Assembly (NCBI RefSeq): GCF_016808335.1
Contig: NC_053150.1
Location: 24,138,538-24,202,537, forward strand
Direction of reading: 5' to 3'
DNA length: 64,000 nt
Source: Panicum virgatum
Lineage: Eukaryota > Streptophyta > Magnoliopsida > Poales > Poaceae
Part shown: in pieces, positions 32,913 to 44,420 of the stretch
How the letters are laid out: every line of letters starts with the position of its first letter
Position numbering within the stretch: the first letter of the stretch is position 1
Notes under the pieces: generated by a model
The model's input: the letters and a program-made list of their open reading frames with translations, nothing else
Told to the model about the DNA's origin: nothing
The model's database searches: none
Position numbers and translations under genes: made by a program

Positions 32913-33470
32913 GGAGACACCATCCCAAACAGCAACGGTCGTTGGAAAGAGTGCAAAGGAAAAGCGGCGGTTAACAACGAGAGCGCAAAATAAGCGGCGG
33001 CAGCAGCAGCGTTTTTTATGAGTACCCTATTGACAAGTCCGGGGCAAAGTAAAACGACAAAACAAGTTGACAGCAGCCACCAGATCACAACATTAGTCCT
33101 CTCTTTTTTTTCTTTTTTTATACAGGAGGTTTATCTCCTGGATCAATTGACTTCAATCGAAAAAACAGCACCAGTGGCACCGGCACGCGACCAGCAGTGG
33201 CGGTACGTCTCGGAGACGGAACCCCAATGGCGGAGCTTCAGGAGGCAGTGGGCAGCCGCTGGGGGTGGCATCGAGGCCGCAGGCGACGGGGGCGACGCGG
33301 CCACAGGCGACGGCGAGGCTGATCCCGGCGGTGAGGCTGACGGCGGCGACAAGCAGGAGGCAGCGATGAGCACGGGCGAGCGGGATCGATGGAGGCTGCA
33401 GAACGAAGCAATCGGCACGCAAGTGCAACGTGCAGGATTAGGAGAGAAAGGAACCCTAACCCTAAATTTT

Positions 33471-33484
33471 GGCTTTGTATACCA
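33471..33484 (-). other. Primer binding site of the deleted copia
   Basis: Minus TGGTATACAAAGCC directly abutting the LTR at 33485. Confidence 0.75.
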
Positions 33485-33613
33485 TGTTATGAATAACGCT
33501 TGTATTCATTATGATGACTCTATGTCCGAATATATACATATACAGGTATTAGAAAATATTCACAAAACCTCTTGGAGAATGGAAAACTACAAAAGATACA
33601 TATACATCTAACA
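33485..33613 (-). repeat. 129-bp 5' LTR of the deleted copia
   Basis: On minus it starts TGTTAGATG and ends TTATTCATAACA. The next five bases are TGTGC (33614-33618), one half of an unverified target duplicate. Confidence 0.7.
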
Positions 33614-34219
33614 TGTGCAAGGACAACTCGCAGTTCATCAGTGCATGTGGTCTTTTTTTCATGAGTAGGCATCCATTTCAATGCTTTAAAGCCTCTTTGG
33701 TGGCTCCATTAGACTTGATCGTCGCAATTTTCAGGAAGCAGACTGACACATACTTTCATATTAACATACCTGAGACAAAAGACAATGCAATGATTTGTAC
33801 GACAGCCACGGGGACAAAAGAAAAGCTGGTGGAATTGGCTCAAATAACTGTGGGAATGCATTGCCAAAGAAAAGGCAACAAAAACATCAGTTTTAAGTTT
33901 TGGTAGCAAATCCACTCAAACTTACTTATCTAAAAACATCGGTCTTGATAATGAGGAAAAAACAGAAACGAAAAAAAAATCCGCCTGGATATATATGGCA
34001 ATGGGGAAAAAGGCGATAAAAAACCTAGCTGATGGAATTGGCCAAACAATCGTAATCAGGCTGATTCATATTGCACATATTGCTTAAGGCAACACCACCT
34101 TTCGTGTACTAGGGGCACAACATCCTTCTCCGAGCGTGTCAGCTGTACAGCTCCTTCGTTCTCGCTCCCGTCCAATAATCAATCCAACGTTCGTGAAAAT
34201 GGACAAAAGAATCATACCT
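33614..34219. other. Intergenic stretch, nothing firm
   Basis: An open frame of about 97 codons (33613-33906, plus) has no recognisable domain. Otherwise AT-rich sequence without signals I can name. Confidence 0.4.
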
Positions 34220-34379
34220 ATAGCGGCGATTGGTTGACAGAGACTGATATCGTTGACGTTTACTGGCAGTCTGGATCCAACGTCGCAACCACGACGGCCA
34301 TAGCGGCGATTGGTTGACAGAGACTGATTTCGTTGACGTTTACTGGCAGTCTGGATCCAACGTCGCAAACACGACGGCA
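34220..34379. repeat. 80-bp tandem duplication
   Basis: Two copies starting at 34220 and 34300 (ATAGCGGCGATTGGTTGACA), differing at only a few bases. Confidence 0.9.
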
Positions 34380-34388
34380 GGAGCGGCG

Positions 34389-34412
34389 CCCCCCCCCCCC
34401 CCCCCCCCCCCC
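34389..34412. repeat. Poly-C tract of 24 bases
   Basis: Uninterrupted C run right after the 80-bp duplication. The true length is likely uncertain in any assembly. Confidence 0.9.
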
Positions 34413-34443
34413 GCCACGTTTTCGCCATTTCTTTTCTTATAAA

Positions 34444-34673
34444 GGCTGCGTTTATTTCTAAAAAATTGTGCAGTATTCGTCACATCAAATTTTCGGATAC
34501 ATACATGGAGTATTAAATGTAGTTGAAAAAAATAACTAATTACATAATCTAACTGATTCCTACGAAATAGATATAATGATACTAATTAATCTATAATTAA
34601 ATATTAATTATCAAATAACAACAAAATATGTTATAATAATTAAATCCAAACTTTTTCCCAAACTAAACACCCC
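34444..34673. mobile_element. Probable MITE 1 upstream of the phosphatase gene
   Basis: About 230 bp, AT-rich, beginning GGCTGCGTTTATTTC and ending CCCAAACTAAACACCCC, so the ends are imperfectly inverted. The interior (CGTCACATCAAATTTTC, CATGGAGTATTAAATG) matches a MITE type common in panicoid grasses as I remember it. Confidence 0.55.
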
Positions 34674-34695
34674 AAAAAACGCAAGCAATTGACAA

Positions 34696-34829
34696 CCTGT
34701 TCGGCGGGACATAAAGCGCTGGCTGGAGTGGCTGATTTGTACTGTTTTCACTGTAGCTACAGTGACTCGGAGAGGCAACGGCCCCCAGCCCCAGCCGCAG
34801 CTGGTACCAGCATCAGCAAACCGAACAGG
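34696..34829. mobile_element. Probable MITE 2 upstream of the phosphatase gene
   Basis: A 134-bp segment with perfect 9-bp inverted ends CCTGTTCGG ... CCGAACAGG. The interior GCTGGCTGG and CAGCCGCAGCTGG also pair partly. It ends 121 bp before the phosphatase ATG, so it lies in the core promoter or 5' UTR. Confidence 0.6.
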
Positions 34830-34950
34830 GCGTGATTCCGCAACGAGAATATCCACCGAGATATCCGCTTCCCAAATGATAGGTGCCACCGGCAGTTGAG
34901 CAGCCGCGCCATCAGTGGCGTGCGCGTGCTGAGCTGTGCTGCCCACGGCC

Positions 34951-37562
34951 ATGGCATCGCCCGCCACCCCCACCCCCACCCCGAGCACCGCCACCGGCGG
35001 CCGCCGGCAATGCCGTGGCCGCCTCGCCCTCCCGCTGCCGCTGCTCGTGCCATCATGCCTCGCGCTCCTCCTAGCCGAGGCCGCCGGCATCCCGACGACG
35101 CTGGACGGGCCGTTCCCGCCGGTGACGCGCTCGTTCGACCGCGCGCTGCGGCGGGGCAGCGACGACGTCCCGCTCACGGACCCGCGCCTTGCGCCCCGCG
35201 CGCGGCCCCCGGCGCCGGAGCAGATCGCGCTCGCCGCCTCCGCCGACGCCGGCTCGCTCTGGGTCTCATGGGTCACGGGCCGCGCGCAGGTCGGCTCCGA
35301 CCTCACGCCACTCGACCCCGCCGCCGTTCGCAGCGAGGTCTGGTACGGCGAGCGCAGCGCCGCCGCCGCCGCCGACTCCTACCCGCACGTGGCCACGGGG
35401 TCCGCCGAGGTGTACAGCCAGCTGTACCCGTACCCGGGCCTGCTCAACTACACCTCCGGCGCCATCCACCACGTCCGCCTCCGCGGCTTGCGCCCGGCCA
35501 CGCGCTACTACTACCGATGCGGCGACAGCAGCCTCCCCGTCGGCCTCAGCGACGAGCGCTCCTTCACCACGCTTCCCGCCGCCGGCGCTGGCTCCTACCC
35601 GCGCCGCGTCGCCGTGGTCGGCGACCTAGGCCTCACCGGGAACTCCACCGCAACCGTCGACCACCTGGCCCAGAACGACCCCTCTCTGGTCCTCTTGGTC
35701 GGGGATATGACCTACGCCAACCAGTACCGCACCACCGGCGGCAAGGGGGTCCCCTGCTTCTCCTGCTCCTTCCCCAATGCCCCGATTCGGGAGTCCTACC
35801 AGCCAAGATGGGACGGATGGGGAAGGTGACTAGTTCGTTTCTTGAATCAATCCCAAGTCAATTTCTTAATCGACGAACTGCTTCGATTCTTGGATCAACT
35901 GCATTTGTTAATCGATTAGTTGTCATTCTGTTGTTCTATGTGCGAAAAAGTAGCTCCTGTGGTCCTTGTTTATGGTTATTACATTGCTTATGCCTGCATG
36001 GGTTTAGATTCATGGAGCCGATTACATCGAAGATTCCACTGATGGTAATAGAGGGGAACCATGAGATTGAACCACAGGGGCATGGTGGCGAGGTGAAATT
36101 TGCATCATACTTTGCGCGATTCGCTGTTCCATCCAAGGAGTCTGGATCCAACACCAAATTCTACTACTCCTTCAACGCTGGTGGCATCCATTTTATCATG
36201 CTCGGTGCGTACGTGGATTACAACGGCACAGGTAACAATTCATTCACTACCATTTCATTCCCATTTGATTGTTGCTCAATAGTTGTATATATAGTATACA
36301 AATAGAAGCAATGTACTATCAGACCCCATGGAGGAAACAGGAAAGTTCCCAATTTTTTCTACTACTGACAGTGTAACATCTTGGTATGTGTGCATTGTCT
36401 GCAGGAGCTCAGTACTTATGGTTGGAGAAGGATTTGCAGAGGGTTGATCGCAGAGTTACCCCTTGGGTTGTCGCTGCTTGGCATTCACCTTGGTATAACA
36501 GCTACTCTTCTCACTACCAGGAATTCGAGTGCATGAGGCAAGAAATGGAAGATCTCTTGTACCAACATCGTGTTGACATAGTATTCTCAGGACATGTAAG
36601 CATATCGATCTTCAAAGGTTTGATTCAAATGTCATTCTGCTGTTTCAGAATCAAGACTGCCAATGCAACTTACTATACTGGAAATCGGATGCTTGCCAGT
36701 ACTATCAGAAAACTTATATCCTTAATGTTTGGTTTCATGTCATGTAGCATTAATTGTTTCTCATTTCCACTAGAAGCTGCATTGTGGCTGCTTTAAGAAT
36801 AACACCAAGATTTAGTGAGATGCTCTGCTTACAGTACTATAGTTAATATTTACCCATTTAGATTATTGCATTCTTGATTCTAATTGAGGTAACTGTGATC
36901 TTTGATTCTACATTTTGATGCTAAAGGTACATGCGTATGAAAGGATGAATCGAGTGTTCAACTACACATTGGATCCCTGTGGCCCGGTTTACATCACCAT
37001 TGGAGATGGCGGGAACATTGAGAAAATTGACATTGATCATGCAGATGACCCTGGGAAGTGCCCTTCACCGGGTGATAACCACCCTGAATTTGGTGGGGTG
37101 TGCCATCTGAACTTCACTTCAGGTCCTGCCAAGGGCAAATTTTGTTGGGACCGACAGCCAGAATGGAGTGCGTACAGGGAGAGCAGTTTTGGTCATGGGA
37201 TCCTAGAGGTTCCTCATTTAACTTAACATCATTCTGTCAACTGTCTTTTTCTTTTTCATGCTACTTCAGTCATGGCACGCTTACTGCATATGCATTATTG
37301 CTTTGGTCCTGATCATAATTTGATGTGCACAGGCAACTTCAGTTGTTGTATTCTATGATGCACTTTATCCTTGACTTCTCACAGATATAATGTGTGGGTG
37401 GGTATATGCATACAGGTTGTGAATTCAACATATGCCTTGTGGACATGGCACCGTAACCAGGATGCGTACGGAGAGAACAGCTTGGGAGATCAAATATACA
37501 TAGTTCGGCAGCCTGACAAATGCCTTCTGCAGCCTACGAGTGCGTCGTCACTCAATTGGTGA
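34951..37562 (+). CDS. Purple acid phosphatase, PAP15/PAP23 (phytase-like) type, five exons
   Basis: Exons: 34951-35825, 36008-36231, 36405-36595, 36927-37208, 37416-37562; all introns are GT-AG (intron 4 has a weak donor GTTCCT). The product is 572 aa. A hydrophobic stretch at residues 25-41 is a signal peptide or anchor, then an N-terminal fibronectin-like domain (about 88-207), then the metallophosphatase domain. The five metal-binding blocks are present: GDLG (224), GDMTY (251), GNHE (308), AAWH (390-393) and GHVH (429-432). The CFSCSF ... PIR motif before the first splice site is typical of the phytase-like PAP group. The enzyme should hydrolyse phosphate esters, possibly phytate, in the secretory route or apoplast. 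Exon 1 is very GC-rich, later exons are not, a normal grass gradient. The ATG at 34951 has a good context (GGCCATGGC). Two MITEs sit upstream. It is intact and the only clear host gene here. Confidence 0.93.
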
Positions 37563-37662
37563 TTCGATTCGATGTTCAAGTTCTGACTGTTACATCTTAA
37601 TTAATAACTATTAAGATCCATGAGTTCATGGATTCACTTTCTTGGAAATTTTTTCTTGACAG

Positions 37663-37834
37663 TCCCGCTGGAGGATGCTCTTCTGTGACGAGTACCAGCA
37701 GCTGTGGTGCACACCGGGATGAAATAAGTGGCCAGCTCTTCTGGAACGTATTTGTAATTATGTGTGTAGTGTTGATCTGTACAGTTGAAGCAACAAGCAT
37801 ACCAATATTCCTAGGCTTGATTTTGCAATTATAG
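37663..37834 (+). CDS. Possible alternative last exon of the phosphatase with a hydrophobic tail
   Basis: A strong acceptor (AAATTTTTTCTTGACAG at 37662) and a donor GTGATT at 37559, just before the stop codon of exon 5, would splice in phase. The stop at 37560-37562 would be lost and the protein would end in a Cys/Ser-rich linker (CPAGGCSSVTSTSS) and a hydrophobic segment (LFWNVFVIMCVVLICTV), stop TAG at 37832. That tail looks like a membrane or GPI-anchor signal. The total would be 628 aa. This is inferred from sequence alone. Confidence 0.45.
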
Positions 37835-38592
37835 AGGCAGAATGCGTAATTAATGCACTATACTGGATTGTGCTGCAAGGTTTATTGATTCTTTCCATGG
37901 TTTATTGTGATTGCTGAGAGTATCGTTGTTTTATTGTTGCATAAAGAAATGCGAAAGAAATATTATGAATGTATCAAACAAAAATATAATAACCGGTGTC
38001 AGACAAATTGATGCTTGGTACCATGGTGAGTCAACTATAGCTCCCTTTCCGTCTCCCTGTTTCTCTATCTCTACTTTGTCTCAAGTCGATGTTTTTATTG
38101 CCATAGTGAATTCGAGCTCCTAACATCTTAAGCACCTTTCACAGGACATATCTCCCCACAACTAACACCTCGGCACAAAAAATGATTTCTTCATTTAACG
38201 ACAAAAATTGATTAGATCTCTTGGCGACAAGAGCACTGGTGTTGGGGAAGTAATGTCAGAGGGGATTACAAGAGGAGGAAGGTGATTTATTGGTGCAAAT
38301 ACAGGAAATTGATGAGAGGCAGATGCAGGGGAGTTCATATGAGAAAAGAGCTCTTTTATGATGTGCAATACAACCACTTGTTAGTATGTAGTATAGAAAA
38401 GATCTAACCGTCCATTAGAAAGGGCAAGATTGTCATTAGTAATTGAATATATATTGAGAATTTTTTTAGATTTTTTTTTTGCATTTTTGGCCTCCATCCC
38501 TGCAGCCCTCTCCGTTCCACTCCGCCGCCCCCTCGTTGATCGCGCTCGCGGGACATCCATCTAGGCCGCCGCATGCCCTAGTGCTTCCTCCT
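37835..38592. other. 3' flank of the phosphatase gene
   Basis: AT-rich sequence to 38480, then a C-rich segment (CCATCCCTGCAGCCC...) to the Tat-element LTR. No supported gene. Confidence 0.5.
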
Positions 38593-39186
38593 TGTTGGGG
38601 ACGCCACCTTCGCCTGTCGCCGAGGCAGTCAACTGCGAGCAAGGAAGCGGAAAAAATGGAGAAGCGAACTACGAAGGCTAAGAGGACGCGCCCAGAGGCC
38701 CTGGAGCGAAGGGTGGAGAGTGAAGGCAGGTCCCGCCCGAAGAGAAGCGAAGAGGCGGCGCGCATGGCGAAGGGACGTACGGCGAAGCGGTTCCGAGAGC
38801 CTCTTCGACGAGGCAGCGAAGACCTTGATCGCGAAGGGGCGCAAAGAGAGGCAGACCCACTGTCAGAAATCTGTACGGAGTGTCGTGTCCAGCTGTAATT
38901 CCACTACTTTGTGTCGAATGTTGTAACATTACGAGATTACCCTAGGAATATTCCCAGATGCTGGTAGTTAGGGGGTAGTTGAGGGATTTTAGCCAGGGAG
39001 TAGGTGAACCAATGTGCTATAAATACCCCCCTTGTAACTGTATGAGGGAGATTGAATACAGAGCAATTACGTTGTTGCTTTGATTTTCGTGCTGTCATTG
39101 TGTTCATGACTTCTTTCTCGGGGCTTCGCCTTCTACGACCTGAGCTGTTGTGATCTCTTCATCCCAGACAGTATCTTACACCAATA
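38593..39186 (+). repeat. 5' LTR of the Tat element
   Basis: About 594 bp, matching 62361-62952 with scattered substitutions. TATAAATA box at 39018-39025. The exact 3' edge is uncertain by about six bases. Confidence 0.88.
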
Positions 39187-39190
39187 GTTT

Positions 39191-39204
39191 TGGTGCCCAC
39201 CCGC
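39191..39204 (+). other. Primer binding site of the Tat element
   Basis: TGGTGCCCACCCGC shortly after the LTR end. Not of the Met type; the tRNA is not assigned. Confidence 0.6.
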
Positions 39205-39226
39205 GGTTCGTCCTCAACACGACCAC

Positions 39227-42200
39227 ATGGCAGTGAAGAAGAAACCAAACCCTGGCGCTTCGGAGGCCAACGCCTCTACCGAAGCCACGGCTTCGACAGA
39301 CGGCACCCTCGTCACGACGAACGACGACAACCAAGACCACGGCGAAGACTTCAAGGTCGAAGACCTCGCTGATGGGGACTTCGAGGTCTATCTCCATGAC
39401 CTCGGCATCACTGCCGAAGACATCCAAGTCATGAAGAGAATTGACGCACGCCTATCCAAGCGTCTTCATCAAGCACAACAAGCTCAGGCCGGCACGTCAA
39501 ATGCGCCTGTAGCAACAAGAACAAAGGGAAAAGAGCATGAGCTCACTACCGAAGAGCTAGAGGAACAACTCAACAAATTAAAAGAAGATGAGCTTCGCTA
39601 CAAGGCAATGCGGTAGTCCATTCGAGATCGTCTGATAATGATGAAGCCCCTTCGCCAAGACCCCAAACCCATGCAACAGGCACCTCAGCCCCAAAGGCTT
39701 CGCCAGCAACCAATTATCATTGAAGAAGAACAGTACTCGGACGAAGAGGAAGGCGAGTATATGATGCCACATCAGCTTCGACCACAACAGCTTCGACCGC
39801 AACAAGGCCTCGCCATGCCTCTCTCCGCAGAGTTCGAAGAGCTCCCTTGGCCTTCACGCTTCAACCCCACTATTCTCCCGCAGTTCGATGGAGACTCCGA
39901 CCCAAATGATTTCCTCCTCAAGTACGAAATGGCCATCGAAGCATCCGGAGGCGGCCCGGCATACAAAGTCAAAGCATTTGTCCTCTCGCTCAAGGGCCTC
40001 GCTCAGCATTGGTACTCCAACTTCCCAGGCAGCCACATTGACACGTGGGATCAGCTCCGAAGAGAGCTCACCGCCGCCTTTAGAGCGTCGAAGCCTGAAG
40101 AAGTCAACTCATGTGACTTCCACAACCTAAAGCAAGAAGGATCCACACTGCAAGAGTATTTGCAACGTCTCGTCAGGCTTCGCGCAAGGGCACCAGATGT
40201 AGTGGAGAAGACCATCATCGATGCCGCAATTGCAGGCTTAAGTCTTGGCCCATGCGGAGAGTACCTCGAGCGCCACAGGCCGAAGACCCTGAACAGGCTC
40301 TTCGAGATTATGCAAGAATATTGCATCTCAGACAAAGGAAAGCGCCGGAGAATCGAAGAGATGAATGAGAAGAGATCGCGCAATCGCGACCGACTGAAGC
40401 CACATCAGGCTGAACAAGCGAAGACCCCGAAGGCCGTGAACACGGTCTCCGGTGACGAAGCCCGCGACTCCTGGCCTCAGAACAACAGAGGAGGGAGGAG
40501 CGACCGAAGCAACTCTAATCGGGGTCGGAGGGAAAACTCCGGCCGAAGGCAGAAAGTTCCCTACTGTTGCATTCATGGCAGACACAAAGGTCATTGGACG
40601 AGTGAGTGCCCCCTCATCAAGGAGAAGAAAGAAGAATTGGACCGAGCCACAAACACCGAACAACCGCCGAAGCCCGTCAACTACACTCACAACAACCAGC
40701 CGCGAGGCCCGCCACCACAAATCCAGTGGCAGCCTCCGCAACAACCTCACTGGACTTTGGCATATCCCACTCTGTCACCATCCTTCCCAACCTTCCACTA
40801 CAACCCCACATACACCCCACCAGCCCTTCCAGCACCTTCGGCACCCCAACTCCCGCAAATTCAAACCCCTTCGGCGCCACATCAAGGGTGGCACCCGCAC
40901 ACTCAACCATAAGCTTCCACCTACCTCCCCCACCGCCAAAGCTAGAACCTAGTACGATGCCAGAGAGAGCCAATGATCCGTTCGGAGGCACGGTGAACGT
41001 CATCAATGCCATCTCCGGTGGATCGAATGAACCAGTACACGAGACGAAGCGCCAGAGGAAAGAATACCTCTGCACCATCTCGCATGTCTGCGAAGGCAAA
41101 CATTTCCGCACTCCCTGGTCTCACGTCCCAATCACCTTTTCCGAAGCCGACCTCAAGCTACAACATTACCCACACAATGACCCCCTTGTTATCCATGCAA
41201 ACATTGGCAGAAATTCTGTACACTTCGCGGGGAACGACGTCGGTCGGATCCTCGTCGACAACGGAAGCTCCGCAGATGTCCTCACTTGGCAATGCTTTGT
41301 CAAGATGGGCTTCACAGAAAAAACCTACACAAGTCTTAGTACCCACTCATCGGCTTCGGGGGGAAGCAAATCGAAGCCCTCGGCAAAATGGAGCTGAATG
41401 TGACCTTTCGAGAAGGCAACACCCAGCGAACAGAGCTCATAACCTTCGATGTGGTAGACATAGCCTACCCGTACAATGCCATCTTCGGCCGCAACAGTAT
41501 CATCAAGTTCGCAGCCATTATCAACCAAGCTTACATCTGCATGAAAATCCCGACAGCCGGAGGAGTCATCACGATCCTCCGCACCAAGAAGATGCCAGAA
41601 GGTGTGAAGACAATGCGGCATGTGCCATGAAAAATGTCCATGCAATCGAAGCTGCAAGCAACGAAGAAGAACAAGAAGAAGCGAAGCCACCATGTTTTGA
41701 GCAACCCCACAAAGACGGAGTTTTTCCTGTTGAACACACAAAGAAGGCCCCCTTATGTGAAGATGTACCCGATCGCACAGTAACGATTAGCAAAGGGCTT
41801 GAAAAAATAGAAGAAGCCAGATTGATACAGTTCTTGCGAAACAATCAGGACGTCTTCGCATGGTCATCTTCGGACCTGCGAGGAGTCAGTAGAGAAATCA
41901 TGGAACATGAGCTACGGGTAGACCCGAAGGTCAAGCCGCGTAAGCAGCGTCTTTGCACAATGTCCGAAGACCGCAAGAAAGCCGCACAAAGTGAAGTTCA
42001 GAAGTTACTTGATGCGGGTGTAATCCGCGAAGTGCAGTACCCAGAATGGCTGGCTAATGTAGTCATGGTCCCGAAGAAGAACGGAAATTGGAGAATGTGT
42101 ATCGACTTCACCACCCTCGACAAGTTCTGCCTGAAGGATGAGTTTCCTTTGCCTCACATCGACACCTTGGTAGATGCGGCGGCAGGGTCGGAAATGTTAA

Positions 42201-43059
42201 GAATGTTAGATTGCTTTTCCGGCTATCATCAAATCTTCATGAAGAAGTCAGATGAGGAGAAAAGCAGTTTTACCACTCCCTTCGACACTTACTGATATGT
42301 AAGAATGCCTGAGGGGCTTCGCAATGCAGATTGCACGTTCAACAGGACTGTTGCAGCGGTGCTTGACACCCAGCTGGACATAAATATTTCCGCTTATGTC
42401 GACGATGTCGTCGTGCGAAGCCAAAAATGCGAAGACCACATTTAAGACCTTCGGGAAACCTTCGCCAACCTTTGTAAGCACGGTCTCAAACTTAACCAAG
42501 AAAAGTGTGTCTTCGGCGTAAGAAGGGGAAAACTTTTGGGATGCATGATCATAGAGAGGGGCATCGAGGCAAATCCAATAAAAATCGAAGCCATCAAAAG
42601 AATGCAACCACCTTCGACTAAGAAGGGAGTACAAAAGTTGACAGGCCGATTGGCTTCGCTGAACAGATTCATTTCGCGGTCCGCAAAGAAATCACTCCCT
42701 TTCTTCAAGGTTTTGAAGGGCACAGAAAATTTTCACTGGGGTACTGAGCAAGACAAAGCGTTTGAAGACCTGAAGAAATACTTGGAAAACCTCGCCGTAA
42801 TGACAAGCCCTTTGCTTGGAGCAGAGCTCTTGTTATACATTGCAACTTCAAGCTCCGCGGTGAGCGCAGCATTAGTCGAAGAGAGAATGGTCGAAGGCAC
42901 CTTGAAATAGTTACCAATCTACTTCGTATCCGAAGCCCTTAGCGGATCAAAGTTACTATACTCTGAAATGGAAAAGATGGCCTATGCAGTGGTTATGGCA
43001 GCCAGGAAGCTTCGACATTATTTTTAGAGTTTCAAGATCAAGGTCCCGACATCCTTTTC
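39227..43059 (+). pseudogene. gag, protease, RT and RNase H of the Tat element, multiply broken
   Basis: ATG at 39227. Gag (FDGDSDPNDFLLKYEMAIEA, LAQHWYSN) ends in a zinc-type motif (CCIHGRHKGHWTSEC). An in-frame TAG lies at 39614-39616. Frameshifts occur near 40800, 41340 and 41610. Protease reads LVDNGSSADVL. RT keeps YVDD (42396-42407 area), with stops near 42294 and 42442. RNase H (EMEKMAYAVVMAARKLRHYF) has stops at 42908 and 43027. The frame is then cut by the CRM insertion after VPTSF and resumes at 50008. Not functional. Confidence 0.85.
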
Positions 43060-43986
43060 TGATGAGGACATCACTTCTACGGATACAAACGACACTCCTC
43101 AAGATGATATACAAGGTCCTATTACTCGCGCACGTGCTCGACAATTGAACTTACAGGTGAGCTCGTTCCTAAGTAATGTTTATTGTGAATCTGAGAATAG
43201 ATTGCTACCTAATGACTTAATTGTATTTAGGAACAAAGGAGAGGACCAGCAAGGGCGTGGACAAGGCCTTGGAGGCATGGAGGACCAGCAAGGACGTCCG
43301 GATCAAGATGGACGCCCAAACCGATTCGACTTCGTTTCAGTTTCAGACTCCAGGAACAGGCTGCACTAAAACGGACGCCCAGGTTGCATACGAAGTCGGA
43401 TTTGGGCGCACTTGATATGGATGGAAAGATAATTTCAAGAGTATTCTGATGGATCTAGTATCAGGCCCAAATTCGTCCGGAGTCGACGGGAATCATCTGT
43501 GGAAGTTGACGTCCAGAATCTGTTCCGGTGCTGCGACACTGTTTTTGGGCCGATGGCCCGTGTATCGTGTTGGAGCCCAATAGGGGCGCGTCCAGGAGGT
43601 TTTGCACGACCTAAACCTTTATTAGCAGCCGCCGCTGCCATCGTGAGACTTGGGTTTTGCTTAGATTCATTCTGTCAAGAACAGTTGTTGCCGTTCATCG
43701 GTTTGTGAAACCCCAACTCGTGAGATTAATCATTGATCTGCAGAGTCACTTCATTTGAGCTGCGTTTCTTTCGAGTTCTTGCTTGTGTTCTTCATTGCGC
43801 TTGCAGGGATTAGCCTTCTTGGCGAGGTCAACCGGGTTGTGACACGGTTGATAACCAGAGGAGTTGTGGTGCTAAGATTGCTGGATTTGGGTCTGAGGAT
43901 CTGAAGCCGGATCGGTGTGTCTCACTCCGCCTACAACGAGAGTTATCCAGAACCTGACGGAAGATTGGGAACCCACGTCCCCATTA
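43060..43986 (+). repeat. 5' LTR of the CRM element
   Basis: 927 bp, a few percent diverged from the 3' copy, mostly by transitions. PBS-like TGGTATTCAGAGAC starts at 43989. Confidence 0.9.
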
Positions 43987-44420
43987 TTTGGTATTCAGAG
44001 ACTCAGGTTTACTGTCAGGTTTTACATCTATCTTTAGTTCGAGTGTTTTTTTGTTGTCTTTCGTCCCATAGTCCACGAAAAAGCCGAAAAAAATTAGGGT
44101 TTAGTTTTCCCGTCCCATAGCCGTGTTTAGCCTATCTGATTTTGAATTGTGTTCCACATACTTATACTTTTGAGCCTCCCAAAGCTCCACATATTATCTT
44201 CAGATCAATACACCCAGAGGATCTTGCAATCTTGGTACCACTTCCTCACAGGTATCACGAACCAGCCACCGGTTGTACCATCCACTGCTCGCGCTGGTAA
44301 GAACCTTGTAAGGGCTTTGTAAGACGCTCTCTTTAGTTGTGACCTTGAGAGGCACCACCACCTGAGTAGTCAGATTATTAGGGATAACCTTCACTGTTTG
44401 TTCCTGTTTTTGTGTCTACC
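43987..44420 (+). other. Leader of the CRM element with primer binding site
   Basis: TGGTATTCAGAGAC (43989-44002), a Met-type PBS with an extra T, then leader without ORF up to the ATG at 44421. Confidence 0.6.

Larger units (their letters stand above)
32450..33613 (-). mobile_element. Internally deleted Ale-like Ty1/copia element (element 4a), 3' part lost
   Basis: On minus: 129-bp LTR (33613-33485), PBS, a GC-rich leader (33470-32950), a gag N-terminus, then directly RNase H. The copy ends where element 2 inserted at 32449. The short LTR with TTATTCATAACA end and the gag opening (ITRCPVLFNSKNSRDWVPR) fit the Ale group of copia. The middle of gag, protease, integrase and RT are missing. Confidence 0.75.

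Noticed and set aside
33018..33611. 197-codon plus frame
   Set aside because: Lies antisense to the leader and LTR of the deleted copia; no domain.
34896..36305. 469-codon plus-strand frame over the phosphatase gene
   Set aside because: Shadow frame of the GC-rich first exon that runs through an intron; the purple acid phosphatase frame has all metal-binding motifs.
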